From the NCBI GenBank assembly GCA_030835305.1, contig JAURPJ010000092.1, positions 36,455-100,454 of the forward strand: 64,000 nucleotides of DNA, read 5' to 3'. A program made the position numbers and the translations under genes. Positions 30,524 through 39,880 of the stretch are shown here, piece after piece. Source of the stretch: Verrucomicrobiota bacterium (lineage in GTDB: Bacteria > Verrucomicrobiota > Verrucomicrobiia > Verrucomicrobiales > Akkermansiaceae). How positions within the stretch are numbered: the first letter of the stretch is position 1; each line of letters begins with the position of its first letter. The notes beneath the pieces are model-generated. The model saw only the letters and a program-made list of their open reading frames with translations. It was not told the DNA's origin and did no database searches.

Positions 30524-32275
30524 ATGAAATCGGGACTCCTGATTCTAGCATTGACGACCGGATATGCCCTGTTACGGGGCTGGCCCGAACAATGGCACAC
30601 CATCGTTCGCATCTGCACCGCTGTCTCCCTTCTCGTCGTCGCCTTTTGCGTTTGGGGCCATCGTGAGAAAACACCGGCAACACAGGCCAAGTCAGCTCGC
30701 AAGCCCAGATTCCTCGACTACCTGACAATCGGCATCGCCGTCCTCCTAATCGAATGCTTTTTCCTCGTCTTTCTCTCGATCGCTCCTGAAAAATCGGAGG
30801 AACTTGCCATTGCCATCGATGACGCCCTCCGACCTGAATTCGACCACCAGGAGGAGGAAATCAGTGGAAACGAGAATGGAAGGAATGGAGGACCCGGCAG
30901 CAAAAGTGGAGGCTTGGTCACCTCCAATTGGCTGTTCTCCGGCCCCGGACCTCGCTCCCTCAACAAAAACAGGAAAGTAAGGCCCTCAAACCGTCCTGAA
31001 GTCTACCTTTTCCCCAAAACGGCCAACGATGCCCGCATCCTTTTGAGCCGAGAGCGTTTTGTCCGCAATTTCACGCTGGCGACCTACCGTGAAGAATTGT
31101 GGCTACCTCATTCCATCGTGCCCAAAACACTTCAAGCGCAAGAGGGGACAATTACGCGCGACTTCCAGATACCGGGCCCCAAAGTGACCTACGAAATCTC
31201 CCACCAAGCCAATCTTGGAGGTCAAACACTTGCGATCACGGTTCCAAATTTCATCTCAATCCGGCAACCCAGGCTCAGGGAAACCTCGCCGGACACCTTT
31301 CGACTCCCACCAAATTCCGTCCGGGGGAAAGACTACCGTTATGAAGTCACCTCGATCCCCTTTGACTTCAAAAGCGTCCTGGAGGTCGTGCCCGGAGAAT
31401 CTCCTTCACCTGAATATCTGGAGCTCCCAAACAACCCTGAGTTACGTGGTAAAATCCAAACGCTCGCCGCAGGATTTGGAGCACCCACCCGTGCATCCCT
31501 TCTCTCCTTGCGCCAATATCTCCAGGAGAATTGCCAATACTCCCTAGATCTCGCCATTCCCGGGGACGCCGAACCGGTCGACAGCTTTCTCTTTGAAACC
31601 AAGACCGGCTACTGCACCCACTTTGCCACCGCTACGGTTCTGCTGGCACGCGCCATGGGTGTTCCCGCACGAATCGCCTTCGGCTGGTCCGGCGGACGTT
31701 ATTTCTCAAGTCCCAGCATCTTCGTTTTTCGCGCTCGGGAAGCTCACGCCTGGGCTGAAATCTACCTCGAAAACCATGGCTGGGTCATCTTCGAAACCAC
31801 CCCGGCAACCCGCGAGGAAGGGGCCCCTTCACTGGCCGGCATCGATGAAGCCTCGCCATATCCCGAGGATCCCGGTAACGAGGACACCACAGCCCTCCAA
31901 GAGGATACCGGGCCTCTCCTCAAAGCCTCGCTTTGGGTTGGAGCAGCTGCCTTCATCTTGCTCGTTACCGCACTTCTAATCAAGCGCCCGAAAAACCCTG
32001 CCAGCGAGAGGAACCCTGCTCCGGGAGTTTTGCCAGAGCCTCCAAACTACCTCAGTGCTTTCAGAAGGGCATGCCGGGCTCATGGCACCCCCATGCCCCC
32101 CGGCCGCACCCTTCGGGCTCATTTGGAGGAGATTCAGGCCCCTTCTTTCACAACCAACCTCCTCAAATATCATTACGCCGTACAATACGGAGACCAACAA
32201 CGAAACAAAGCCACCGAAAAAAAACTTCTTGGTCAACTTAGCTATTGGGAAAAGAAGGGGAAAGAAGGTACATAA
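30524..32275 (+). CDS. membrane transglutaminase-like protein (TgpA/DUF4129 type)
   Basis: A 583-residue protein with two N-terminal membrane spans (about 5-45 and 63-85), a large extracytoplasmic region, a transglutaminase core and a final span near 467-487. The core shows Cys364 in TGYCTHFATA, His408 in AHAWAEIYL and, where the family normally has Asp in a DPTP motif, Glu424 in IFETTP. The protein therefore has a conservative change in the catalytic triad. The C-terminal 90 residues are cytoplasmic and resemble the end of DUF4129 proteins. In other bacteria such genes sit next to MoxR ATPases and DUF58 genes; neither is in this window. Role in cell-envelope peptide handling is inferred. Confidence 0.85.
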   Translation: MKSGLLILALTTGYALLRGWPEQWHTIVRICTAVSLLVVAFCVWGHREKTPATQAKSARKPRFLDYLTIGIAVLLIECFFLVFLSIAPEKSEELAIAIDDALRPEFDHQEEEISGNENGRNGGPGSKSGGLVTSNWLFSGPGPRSLNKNRKVRPSNRPEVYLFPKTANDARILLSRERFVRNFTLATYREELWLPHSIVPKTLQAQEGTITRDFQIPGPKVTYEISHQANLGGQTLAITVPNFISIRQPRLRETSPDTFRLPPNSVRGKDYRYEVTSIPFDFKSVLEVVPGESPSPEYLELPNNPELRGKIQTLAAGFGAPTRASLLSLRQYLQENCQYSLDLAIPGDAEPVDSFLFETKTGYCTHFATATVLLARAMGVPARIAFGWSGGRYFSSPSIFVFRAREAHAWAEIYLENHGWVIFETTPATREEGAPSLAGIDEASPYPEDPGNEDTTALQEDTGPLLKASLWVGAAAFILLVTALLIKRPKNPASERNPAPGVLPEPPNYLSAFRRACRAHGTPMPPGRTLRAHLEEIQAPSFTTNLLKYHYAVQYGDQQRNKATEKKLLGQLSYWEKKGKEGT

Positions 32276-32880
32276 ACCTAAACCGCAGATACGCTTTCAC
32301 CACAATCGAAGCCAGTCTCATTCTAGCCGATCTCCCTGCCCTTTTAGGCAATTCTGACGAGCCCTCGACAACGAAATACTGGGCTGGTTCGAAAACCCGA
32401 TTCCACAAAACCTTTGGCGTAAAATGGCCAAAAACTGGACGCCCGGCTAGCAGGCCAACTAGGGAATCGAGTTAGTCTCCGTGATAAAAAAGGCTTCCGA
32501 CCTCCAAAAAACGGGGTGCGATCCGACAGACCAAAATGAAAAATCTTCCCGGGCTTTAACAAGCCGGAGCGCAAAAACCAGGGCACTATGCCTATTTCAA
32601 TCCTCTTGCGAGAAAACCTTACAGTCTAATCGACATGGACGGGGAGCCAACCCCAATGGGTAAGCTCTATCAGGACACTCGAATACGAATTCTAAAATCG
32701 CGTTCAAAAATGATTCCTATTCTTAATTTGAGTTGGAGTAGATTCCACGATGTACGTGTCACACCGGGAGCAGAAACAGGAATGCTCCTGTCCCCCTCTT
32801 GAACACAGCCTGGCTCACCTTTCAACGCAGGGAGCCAGGCTTTCTCTTGCCAGCTAGAACCGATAAGACAGACTCGCGCC
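32276..32880. other. 605-bp non-coding stretch before the carboxypeptidase gene
   Basis: No intact gene was found. Several overlapping start-less open stretches occur on the plus strand (for example 32385-32450 and 32550-32800), each looking partly coding, but they conflict with each other and have stops or missing starts, so none is annotated. The clearest element is the perfect inverted repeat at 32807-32841. Confidence 0.5.
32807..32841 (+). terminator. perfect 10-bp inverted repeat with short U-rich tail
   Basis: AGCCTGGCTC and GAGCCAGGCT flank a 15-base spacer and are followed by TTCTCTTG. It lies 39 bp before the carboxypeptidase ATG, so it could end upstream transcription or act in the 5' leader of that gene. 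Confidence 0.5.
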
Positions 32881-33753
32881 ATGAAGCTTCGGGAGATCGT
32901 TCTCATCTCAATTGCCAGTATTCTCGTCGCCTGCAGCCCGGGCCAGGATCCGCGTCCAACTCCGCCTGCGGCTCCACCGGTCGTAGTCCAACCCAATGTT
33001 GTCAGCCCGAACCTTCCGTCGCTCAACACTCCCTCGGTCCAAGCCCAAAGCGCCATCGTGATCGACACCATCACAGGTCGCATTCTCTTCCAAAAAAACG
33101 CCCGCACTCCAAGGGCCGTCGCCAGCACCCAAAAGCTCCTCACCGCGCTCTGCGTCTACCGCGCGGGACCGCTGAGTGATCCGGTCACGGTGCAAGCTGC
33201 AGACACCAGGGTTGAACCCTCAAAAATCTACGTTAGCGCCGGCGAAAGCTACACCCGCCAAACTCTCGTCAAAGCCCTCCTGGTCAGATCGGGAAATGAC
33301 GTTGCTAAAGTTCTCGCCCGCGACGTCTCCGGCTCCGAAGCCGCCTTCGTCAACTACATGAACCAAACCGCCCGTTCGCTTGGCATGACTCAGTCGAACT
33401 TCAAAAACCCCCACGGACTGACTGAAGAAGGACAATATTCCACCGCACTCGATATCGCCATTCTCGCACGCGAGGTCACCAAAATCCCCTTCTACCGTCA
33501 ATGCATGCGAACCAAGGAATACACTTTCCAATACCCCGATGGCCGCACCAAAACCCTCACCAACACCAACAAGATTCTCAAGCGCCTTCCCTACTGCACC
33601 GGCATGAAGACCGGCTACACCTCCGCCGCCGGACGCTGTCTCGTTTCCTCCGGCGTCCTCAATGGAAAAGCCGTTATCGTCGTCGCCCTCGGCTGCAAGG
33701 GCAACGCAGTCCTGGACGACTCCGAGAAGCTCCTCAGGTGGGCACTGGAGTAA
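32881..33753 (+). CDS. D-alanyl-D-alanine carboxypeptidase lipoprotein (peptidase S11)
   Basis: A 290-residue penicillin-binding-type enzyme that trims the terminal D-Ala of peptidoglycan peptides. The lipobox LVAC puts the lipidated Cys at residue 18. Catalytic motifs: SxxK as STQK (Ser82, Lys85), SGN near residue 137 and KTG near 243 (GMKTGYTSAAG). The Pro-rich linker after the lipobox is typical. The C-terminal amphipathic membrane-binding domain of classic DacA proteins is absent; the lipid anchor probably replaces it. A perfect 9-bp hairpin follows the stop. The window has the amidase and transglutaminase-like genes about 1-4 kb upstream, so cell-wall functions are grouped. Confidence 0.94.
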   Translation: MKLREIVLISIASILVACSPGQDPRPTPPAAPPVVVQPNVVSPNLPSLNTPSVQAQSAIVIDTITGRILFQKNARTPRAVASTQKLLTALCVYRAGPLSDPVTVQAADTRVEPSKIYVSAGESYTRQTLVKALLVRSGNDVAKVLARDVSGSEAAFVNYMNQTARSLGMTQSNFKNPHGLTEEGQYSTALDIAILAREVTKIPFYRQCMRTKEYTFQYPDGRTKTLTNTNKILKRLPYCTGMKTGYTSAAGRCLVSSGVLNGKAVIVVALGCKGNAVLDDSEKLLRWALE

Positions 33754-33756
33754 AGC

Positions 33757-33801
33757 ATTTCGGAGAGCGTAAACGGAGGCTCCGCTTCCGCACTCCGAAA
33801 T
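33757..33801. terminator. hairpin terminator, probably bidirectional
   Basis: ATTTCGGAG (33757-33765) and CTCCGAAAT (33793-33801) pair perfectly; the inner part (GGAG/CTCC) forms a nested stem. It stands right after the carboxypeptidase stop and touches the stop codon of the convergent split gene. Confidence 0.55.
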
Positions 33802-34036
33802 CACTTCCGCTTCGCGAGCTTTAGCTTCCAAACCACCTTTTCAAATTCCATGGGATCGGCCCCCACATTCTCTGCCAGAGACATCGCGAATAAACGCGCC
33901 TCGTAGGAGGCCGAGACAAACTTACCCACTCTTTTGTAGGCTACGGCAGATCTTCAGGCTCCGGCGCTTTAGGCATTACCAGCAGCCCGACAACGATCAC
34001 CAAACAGGTGGCAACGAAACAGATCATAACCTTCAT
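33801..34036 (-). pseudogene. small membrane protein gene split by a frameshift
   Basis: Frame A starts at ATG 34036 and encodes a 31-residue peptide with a clear single membrane helix (MICFVATCLVIVVGLLVM) and an acidic Pro-rich end, stopping at TAG 33941. The adjacent frame B, open from about 33958, then reads sensibly to TGA 33801 as YKRVGKFVSASYEARLFAMS followed by a helical basic tail. A one-base shift in the 16-bp overlap would give one protein of about 80 residues with an N-terminal anchor. Unknown family. Both parts could also be separate small genes (frame B has GTG at 33929). It lies 69 bp downstream of the 1200-residue gene on the same strand. Confidence 0.4.
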
Positions 34037-34105
34037 GGCGCCAGCCTTCCCGATCCCACACCCCGGAGCGATGACAAAGATGACGCTATTTTACAATCAG
34101 GTTTC

Positions 34106-37100
34106 TCACTGCCGCTTGGCCTGATAGCGACCTTCGATCTGTAGAGTTCCGCCTTTCAAAACATGCGTGTAACCCCCTTCAAGAGTCGCTGAATTTGCAG
34201 TCACTGACTGGACCCGCTTGATCCAAACAACCTCGTCTCCGTTTCGTAAAATACAGCGACCATCCGCCAAAAACTCCCGCGTGTGAGCGCCGGCGTAGCT
34301 CCACTTTCCGAGCAAGGCATGGCCGTCCATATCCACCGGCTTGGGCGCGGGCGGAGGATTACCAACCTCAACCTCCAACTTCGTTTCGAACGGCGGAAGT
34401 ACCCGCAATCTAAGGTTCTTAAACTCAATTGGTGCCCCTTCGGATTCCAGACAAAGATAGCCCGCAGCCGGACTAATCCCGTCGCCACCCGAAACCTCTT
34501 CGCCATTCACCCAAAGCCTTACGACCCCGTCGATGGCCCGAATGTAATAGTGATTCCATTCGTTGATCCCCTTGGTCGTTTCCTTCGATGGAAAACTCCG
34601 CCTTCCATTCGGTGCCACCGGCGGAAAAGGTCTCATCTTGACCGGCCCCACCGGGAAGACATCGCCATGACTGGTGAACCAATCACCCTTCTTCTTATAC
34701 TGAGCCTCGTAGATTTCCTTGTAGCCCAGATCCAAAACCTGCACCTCAATCCCTTGGGGCAAACTTCCCTTTCCAGCCATCAATCGGTTGATGGACCGGG
34801 GAGTGGCCCACACAAAGACGCCCGAATTCCCGCCCTTCTTCTTGTGCATCCACTCGCAGGAAAATTCAAAATTCGTGAGCGGCTTCCGGTAACGAATAAC
34901 GCCGGTCGGACTCCCGGTGCACCAGGCGTGACTCCCCTCCCACTTCCAGGTGTCGGCACGGCAGTTCACATTCAGAAAGTCCCCACCGGTGAGCTCGACC
35001 CACCCCGGTCCCTCCCCGCGGCTGAACGCCGGTTCCATTTTCACGATTAATCCACTGTCAACTTCCCCGGCAATATCGCTCATCAAATAAGCCGCAATAT
35101 CACGGACGTCCTGATTGCTCAGCCCCATCGCCGAGGCCGAGGGCATCCAGGAATGATCCTTGAGATACTCGATCCTGGCGTTCGGCCGCCGGTGGGGAAC
35201 TTTGAGCGTAACTCCTCCCATCGTCTTGACCCGGATCGCCCCGGCATGCCAACTGTAGCCCCGCGAGACCCCCTCCAGTCGATGACCACTTTGAGTCACC
35301 ACCAAAGGCTTGTCGTAACCATGAGCCAATTCGGCCGAGGGATCGACCATCGCGCGAATCACTTCTTTGACATCGCGAACTTGTCCCCAGTTCGTGAGAT
35401 CAGGACCGAACGGAGTGCCGGTCCCGCCGATCTGATGACACATCATGCACAAGGCGGCCTTGCTACGTCCGTTTCCGGATTCGGGCTTGAGCGAAGCAAT
35501 CTCCTCAACCGACCCCAGCTTGGTGGGAATGCCAAATTTGGCCGGAAAAACATAGGACCGGGTCAGCGGAACCGGATCAGGATCGCTGATGTCCTTCTCA
35601 ATAAACTCCGTGATGATCATCTGATACTCCTCGCCCTGAAAGGCCTCCTGCCCGGCAAACTTCTGCATGAAGGCAAGATTCTGCTTTCGCTCCTCGTCCG
35701 AGTAACAGAGCGCAAAAGTGTAAGCCATGCGCCGGAAGGTCTCCAGATCGACTTTCTGCGCAATCATGCAGTCGGCAAGATCCGCCAACGCCTCCGAACT
35801 ACGAAGCCGCCAAGCCAAATTCATCTTTCGCTTATTCCACTCCTTTGGATCAGGTTGCTGCGGCTTCACCAACTCCCGGTAAGCCTTATCCTTAAAGTCA
35901 TCGCAAACAGCTCCCAACGCCTCCAGATACCATCTGTTCTTTCCATCGTACGCTGCGATTAGTTTCCCCAACGGCACCTTGATTTCATCCCAAGGCATAC
36001 CTTTCATGGTGACCAACAACTCTCTTCGGACAGCTGGCGACGGGTCGGTTGCCAGCTTTGAAATCAGTGCCCTCAGCGATTTTTTTCCGGCCATCCTCAA
36101 AGCCCGAATCGCCGAAATCCGAATCCACTCGTCGTTTTCCGAACACATCATTTGAACCCGCTCCGCCCCGGCCGGCTCCTTGAGTTGCGCCAGAAGAAAA
36201 ATCCCTCTGGACTGGTAAAACGGATTTTCACGATTTTCGCCGATGAAAGACATCACGTCATTCACCACCCGCGGCTGCTGTTTCAACCGGTCCTGAGCCA
36301 CCCATCTCACGCCGGGAGCCGGACTCTTAAATGCTTTCAACAAACCTTCTGTCGTTGTGAAGTCAATCCTGGGAGGATTAACCTTCGCTCCCTTTTTCGA
36401 GATCCGAAAGATTCCGCCCAGCGCATTTCCCGATCCACGTGCGTTGGTGTGTGAATTCCAGTCACTCACAAAAAGAGCACCGTCCGTTCCAGCCACCACA
36501 TCTGATGGCAGGAAACCTGACGCCGCCTTATTTTTCGAACGACGATCGGTCGCAAAGAATGATTTGTTCAAATTCCCCAACTCAATCTGCGCATCGCCGC
36601 GCTTGAGATCGAACGCAAATACCGCCCGATGGACCGTTTCGCAAACCAAATACTTTCCGCGATACTCCTTTCCCAATTCATCTCCCTCAATGAAGTAATC
36701 ACCCGTCGGAGCGCCGGGCCCCCAGAGATTTCCCGGAGGCGTGACGCCTGGAAAGTGCTCCCGCCAGTGTCCTTCATCACGACGCAGAGATGATTTGGAA
36801 TGCCCCTCGTAGGCGTCTTCCATGATCCCGGCCGTCACCGTCTTCTTCTCCCAGCTCTTCGCCGAGTCCTCCCACGAACGATTGCCATCTTCCAACGCGG
36901 CATAGCCAAAATTCGAATGCTCCATCACCCAGGCCGCCCTCGCATGCGCAGGATCATCATTGTCCGCCTGCAGCACATCGCCAAATGAGGTCACCGACAT
37001 GGCATGGGCATTACGCGAATTTTGAAAAATCACCTCCGCTCCGCTGCCATCCGGATTCATCCGCAGCCCAAAGCCACCGACATAAAGTCCTCCGTCAAAA

Positions 37101-37708
37101 CTTTTCTTCCCAATGCTTTGGGGGTTCTGACTGTAATAGGAACTGGCATGAATCTCACGCCCGTCCGACATCGTGACATCGGCTCCGATGTTGCCATGAT
37201 TCACATACCACTTCCCGCTTGGCCCCGGCACCACCGCATGAAGAGCGTGATCATGGGTGCGACCATGAAACCCTCTTGCGATGATCTCTTCCTTGTCGAC
37301 CTTGGGGTCAAACACATCATCACGGTTTACGTCGGTATAAACGTGGATGTTTGGTGCCATCGAGACCACAATCTTGTTGTCGAACACGCTAATCCCCATC
37401 GGCTTCGAAGTGAAGGTCGGCCCGAATACCTTGACTGAATCCGCCTTCCCGTCCCGGTCGGTGTCCTCCAGAATCTTGATCCGGGCATGTGGCCCCTTCC
37501 GCCCCGATCCCTGCAAATCCTCCGTCACCCAAACCCGACCCCGCGAATCCACATCCATCGCTATCGGGCTGTGTACCAGATCCGACCCCGCCCACAGGAT
37601 CGCCTCCAATCCCGGCGCCAAGGTGAAACTTTCCAACATCGCCTCCTGTTCGGCGAGGACGTGGCCGGCAAGCAATACGCTGGAAAGAGTCAATGGGAGC
37701 AACTTCAT
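34106..37708 (-). CDS. secreted multidomain protein: dehydrogenase-like propeller, HEAT region, c-type haem domain, DUF1080
   Basis: A 1200-residue protein of a type restricted to Planctomycetes and Verrucomicrobia. Signal peptide at about 1-19. Residues ~25-440 form the 'putative membrane-bound dehydrogenase' beta-propeller (TIGR02604; motifs HSPIAMDVDSRGRVWV, DTDRDGKADSV, LPSDVVAGTDGALFVSDW). Residues ~450-690 are HEAT-like helices. A haem-binding domain follows with CMMCH near 752-756 (TIGR02603). A DUF1080 domain (3-keto-disaccharide hydrolase-like, concanavalin fold) occupies ~905-1115 (NSGVFVWATP, GIEVQVLDLG, WNHYYIRAIDGVVRLWVNG). The last 70 residues are an extra small beta domain. The layout suggests periplasmic sugar oxidation coupled to electron transfer and hydrolysis; substrate and acceptor are unknown. 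The LysR relic lies just upstream. Confidence 0.93.
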   Translation of the reverse strand: MKLLPLTLSSVLLAGHVLAEQEAMLESFTLAPGLEAILWAGSDLVHSPIAMDVDSRGRVWVTEDLQGSGRKGPHARIKILEDTDRDGKADSVKVFGPTFTSKPMGISVFDNKIVVSMAPNIHVYTDVNRDDVFDPKVDKEEIIARGFHGRTHDHALHAVVPGPSGKWYVNHGNIGADVTMSDGREIHASSYYSQNPQSIGKKSFDGGLYVGGFGLRMNPDGSGAEVIFQNSRNAHAMSVTSFGDVLQADNDDPAHARAAWVMEHSNFGYAALEDGNRSWEDSAKSWEKKTVTAGIMEDAYEGHSKSSLRRDEGHWREHFPGVTPPGNLWGPGAPTGDYFIEGDELGKEYRGKYLVCETVHRAVFAFDLKRGDAQIELGNLNKSFFATDRRSKNKAASGFLPSDVVAGTDGALFVSDWNSHTNARGSGNALGGIFRISKKGAKVNPPRIDFTTTEGLLKAFKSPAPGVRWVAQDRLKQQPRVVNDVMSFIGENRENPFYQSRGIFLLAQLKEPAGAERVQMMCSENDEWIRISAIRALRMAGKKSLRALISKLATDPSPAVRRELLVTMKGMPWDEIKVPLGKLIAAYDGKNRWYLEALGAVCDDFKDKAYRELVKPQQPDPKEWNKRKMNLAWRLRSSEALADLADCMIAQKVDLETFRRMAYTFALCYSDEERKQNLAFMQKFAGQEAFQGEEYQMIITEFIEKDISDPDPVPLTRSYVFPAKFGIPTKLGSVEEIASLKPESGNGRSKAALCMMCHQIGGTGTPFGPDLTNWGQVRDVKEVIRAMVDPSAELAHGYDKPLVVTQSGHRLEGVSRGYSWHAGAIRVKTMGGVTLKVPHRRPNARIEYLKDHSWMPSASAMGLSNQDVRDIAAYLMSDIAGEVDSGLIVKMEPAFSRGEGPGWVELTGGDFLNVNCRADTWKWEGSHAWCTGSPTGVIRYRKPLTNFEFSCEWMHKKKGGNSGVFVWATPRSINRLMAGKGSLPQGIEVQVLDLGYKEIYEAQYKKKGDWFTSHGDVFPVGPVKMRPFPPVAPNGRRSFPSKETTKGINEWNHYYIRAIDGVVRLWVNGEEVSGGDGISPAAGYLCLESEGAPIEFKNLRLRVLPPFETKLEVEVGNPPPAPKPVDMDGHALLGKWSYAGAHTREFLADGRCILRNGDEVVWIKRVQSVTANSATLEGGYTHVLKGGTLQIEGRYQAKRQ

Positions 37709-37766
37709 AAGGCTAAAACTAGGACCTTCCTACTCAACCTGAAATCCTAAAAATTTCAGAAAACCC

Positions 37767-38586
37767 TCAGCCTTTTCGCTCCCGCAGCAATTCCCCGACC
37801 AATTCATTGGGATACCTGCGACTGGGAGTAATCGCGTAAAAAATTTCCGAGAGATCCTTGAATCGATAAACCTCCACCAAGAGCCCCCTTTTTAGCTCTC
37901 CTGATACCACTACCGGAGGAATCAAGGCCAATCCTGCTTCCTCCGGCGCCAGCAGACGCAACATCGACATGGCATCGACCTCCGCCGCGATCATCGGAAT
38001 AATCCCCTCCCGCTCCATCACAAAATCAAAGGCAGCCCGCAAATTCGTATCCAGCGACAGCAGCAAAAGCAGAGTCTTTGCAAGATCATCAGGGAATTTA
38101 AATTCCGCATTGCCCGAATTCTTCCTGTCAACCAGAGCGACCGGTTGCTCTTCCAATCGATGACTGTGCCACGAGTTTTCCGCCTCCCGCCTCACCGGCA
38201 AATGCGAAAGCAACACGTCCAGCGTATGCGACTGGAGTTGGCTCAACAACTCACGCAAGCTTCCCGACCGAAGCACCAATTCCACATTATCGCAGCCCGA
38301 TGAAGGGCTGCGAACAAGACAATTGAAAATTTCGCGAAGGCGTCGCCGCCGAACCAACCCGAAGAACCTTCCGCTTACTCGTAGGAAGATTCTGCAAAAC
38401 ACTCATCAACTCCTCGCCCGAGCTAAAAATGGTTTCGGCATAATCCAGCGCAATCTTGCCCGCTTCCGCATACACGACCGGACTCAACTCAAAAAAACAC
38501 GCCCTTCCAGCCTTCGATATTGCCACTTTCACATTCCGGGCGCAGCTTCCCCGAACTGACATGAGCACCCAGAAGGAACTCGCCAT
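37767..38586 (-). pseudogene. LysR-family regulator relic (NhaR-like), missing its HTH and frameshifted
   Basis: The 3' part (37767 to about 38330) encodes a LysR effector-binding domain: ELVLRSGSLRELLSQLQSHT, DVLLSHLPV, a VALVDRK segment and IAAEVDAMSMLRLLAPEEAG. The 5' part (about 38310-38530) lies in another frame and encodes the linker region FFELSPVVYAEAGKIALDYA and GEELMSVLQ, typical of NhaR-type proteins just after the DNA-binding domain. The frames switch near 38310-38345. The helix-turn-helix (about 50-60 residues) is absent: its place is occupied by the start of the divergent CCA-adding/poly(A) polymerase gene (ATG 38561). The product could not bind DNA, so this is a pseudogene. Downstream target genes cannot be inferred. 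Confidence 0.82.
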
Positions 38587-39880
38587 CGAATCAGCCCGCG
38601 TTTTACGTGAGGCTGGTCATGTCGTCTATTTCGCCGGCGGTGCCGTTCGCGACCAACTTCTCGGACAGACTCCGAAGGACTACGATCTTGCCACCTCGGC
38701 CTGGCCCGATGAAGTGCAGACTCTCTTCAAAAAATCCGATACCGTGGGCGAGCACTTCGGCGTCATCATTATTAAGGGCTCGGGTAAAATGATCGAGGTC
38801 GCAACCTTCCGCACCGACGGATCCTATAAGGACGGTCGCCGACCCGAGTCGGTCGAATTTTCCTCGCCCAAACAGGACGCTCAACGCCGCGACTTCACCA
38901 TCAACGGTCTCTTTCAAGATCCGCTAACCGGAGAAATCATCGACCACGTGGGTGGACGCGCTGATCTTGAAGCGAAAGTCCTACGGGCCATCGGTGACCC
39001 CCGGAAGCGTTTCGAAGAAGACGCCCTCCGGCTCCTGCGCGCCATCCGCTTCTCCACCACCACCGGATTTGAGATCGAAGCGAAAACCTGGGCCGCGATT
39101 CAGGAATGCGCCCCCCTTCTCTCACAAATTTCCCCCGAGCGTATTCGCGACGAATTCTCCCGCATCCTAATGGCAGCTGACCGCGCTCGCGGCATTGACC
39201 TCCTCGTCGACTCCGGACTCATCAAAGAGTTTCTACCCGAGGTTCTGGACCTGCAGGGCTGCGAACAACCACCGCAATGGCACCCCGAGGGAGACGTTTA
39301 CGTACACACCCGCATCGCTCTCTCTCTTCTTAATTCGCCGCCTCTCCACTTGGCTCTCGCCGTACTCCTGCACGACATCGGAAAGCCGGCCACCCAAGCC
39401 TGGGACGCGGAAGCAGAGCGCTTTCGATTTAACGGCCACGACAAGGTTGGAGCATCAATAGCCGAAAAAATCCTGCGCCGCCTTCGTTATTCAAACCAAA
39501 CGGTCGAAGACGTCACCTTCATGGTCTCACGTCACATGCAGTTCATGCACGTGAACGACATGCGCACCGCTAAGTTGAAACGCTTCATGTCGGCGGAGAC
39601 CTTTGAGCTTGAGACCGAACTTCATCGGGTTGACTGTGACAGTTCAAACGGTTTCCGAGATAACTACGATTTTATTCGTACTAAAAAAGAGGAGTTCGCC
39701 CGGGAACCCCTCATCCCAAAGCCACTCCTGACCGGGCACGATCTCATCCGCGATTTCAAGATCGCCCCTGGCCCGGAAATCGGCACAATCCTCCGCGACG
39801 TTCAAACCGAACAACTGGAGGGAAGACTTTCTGATAAAGAAGCCGCCTACCAATTCGTAAAAGAAACACTTTCACAATGA
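38561..39880 (+). CDS. CCA-adding tRNA nucleotidyltransferase / poly(A) polymerase family with HD domain
   Basis: A 439-residue class II nucleotidyltransferase. The N-terminal palm has FAGGAVRDQLLG and the metal-binding DYDLATSAWP pair, followed by RRDFTINGLF and the RNA-binding helices (RFEEDALRLLRAIRFS). An HD domain is present (HDIGKP near residue 276, with HDKVGASIAEKIL and SRHMQF), as in bacterial CCA-adding enzymes with phosphohydrolase activity. Whether it adds CCA or A tails cannot be decided from sequence; both tRNA genes in this window already encode CCA. Start: ATG 38561 (MSTQKELAIES), not the longer frame from 38456, which enters the LysR relic. Stop overlaps the next start (ATGA). 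Confidence 0.91.
   Translation: MSTQKELAIESARVLREAGHVVYFAGGAVRDQLLGQTPKDYDLATSAWPDEVQTLFKKSDTVGEHFGVIIIKGSGKMIEVATFRTDGSYKDGRRPESVEFSSPKQDAQRRDFTINGLFQDPLTGEIIDHVGGRADLEAKVLRAIGDPRKRFEEDALRLLRAIRFSTTTGFEIEAKTWAAIQECAPLLSQISPERIRDEFSRILMAADRARGIDLLVDSGLIKEFLPEVLDLQGCEQPPQWHPEGDVYVHTRIALSLLNSPPLHLALAVLLHDIGKPATQAWDAEAERFRFNGHDKVGASIAEKILRRLRYSNQTVEDVTFMVSRHMQFMHVNDMRTAKLKRFMSAETFELETELHRVDCDSSNGFRDNYDFIRTKKEEFAREPLIPKPLLTGHDLIRDFKIAPGPEIGTILRDVQTEQLEGRLSDKEAAYQFVKETLSQ

Noticed and set aside
32276..32880. Several overlapping coding-like stretches on the plus strand
   Set aside because: They conflict in frame, lack starts and contain stops; each looks only partly coding, so this is probably over-reading.
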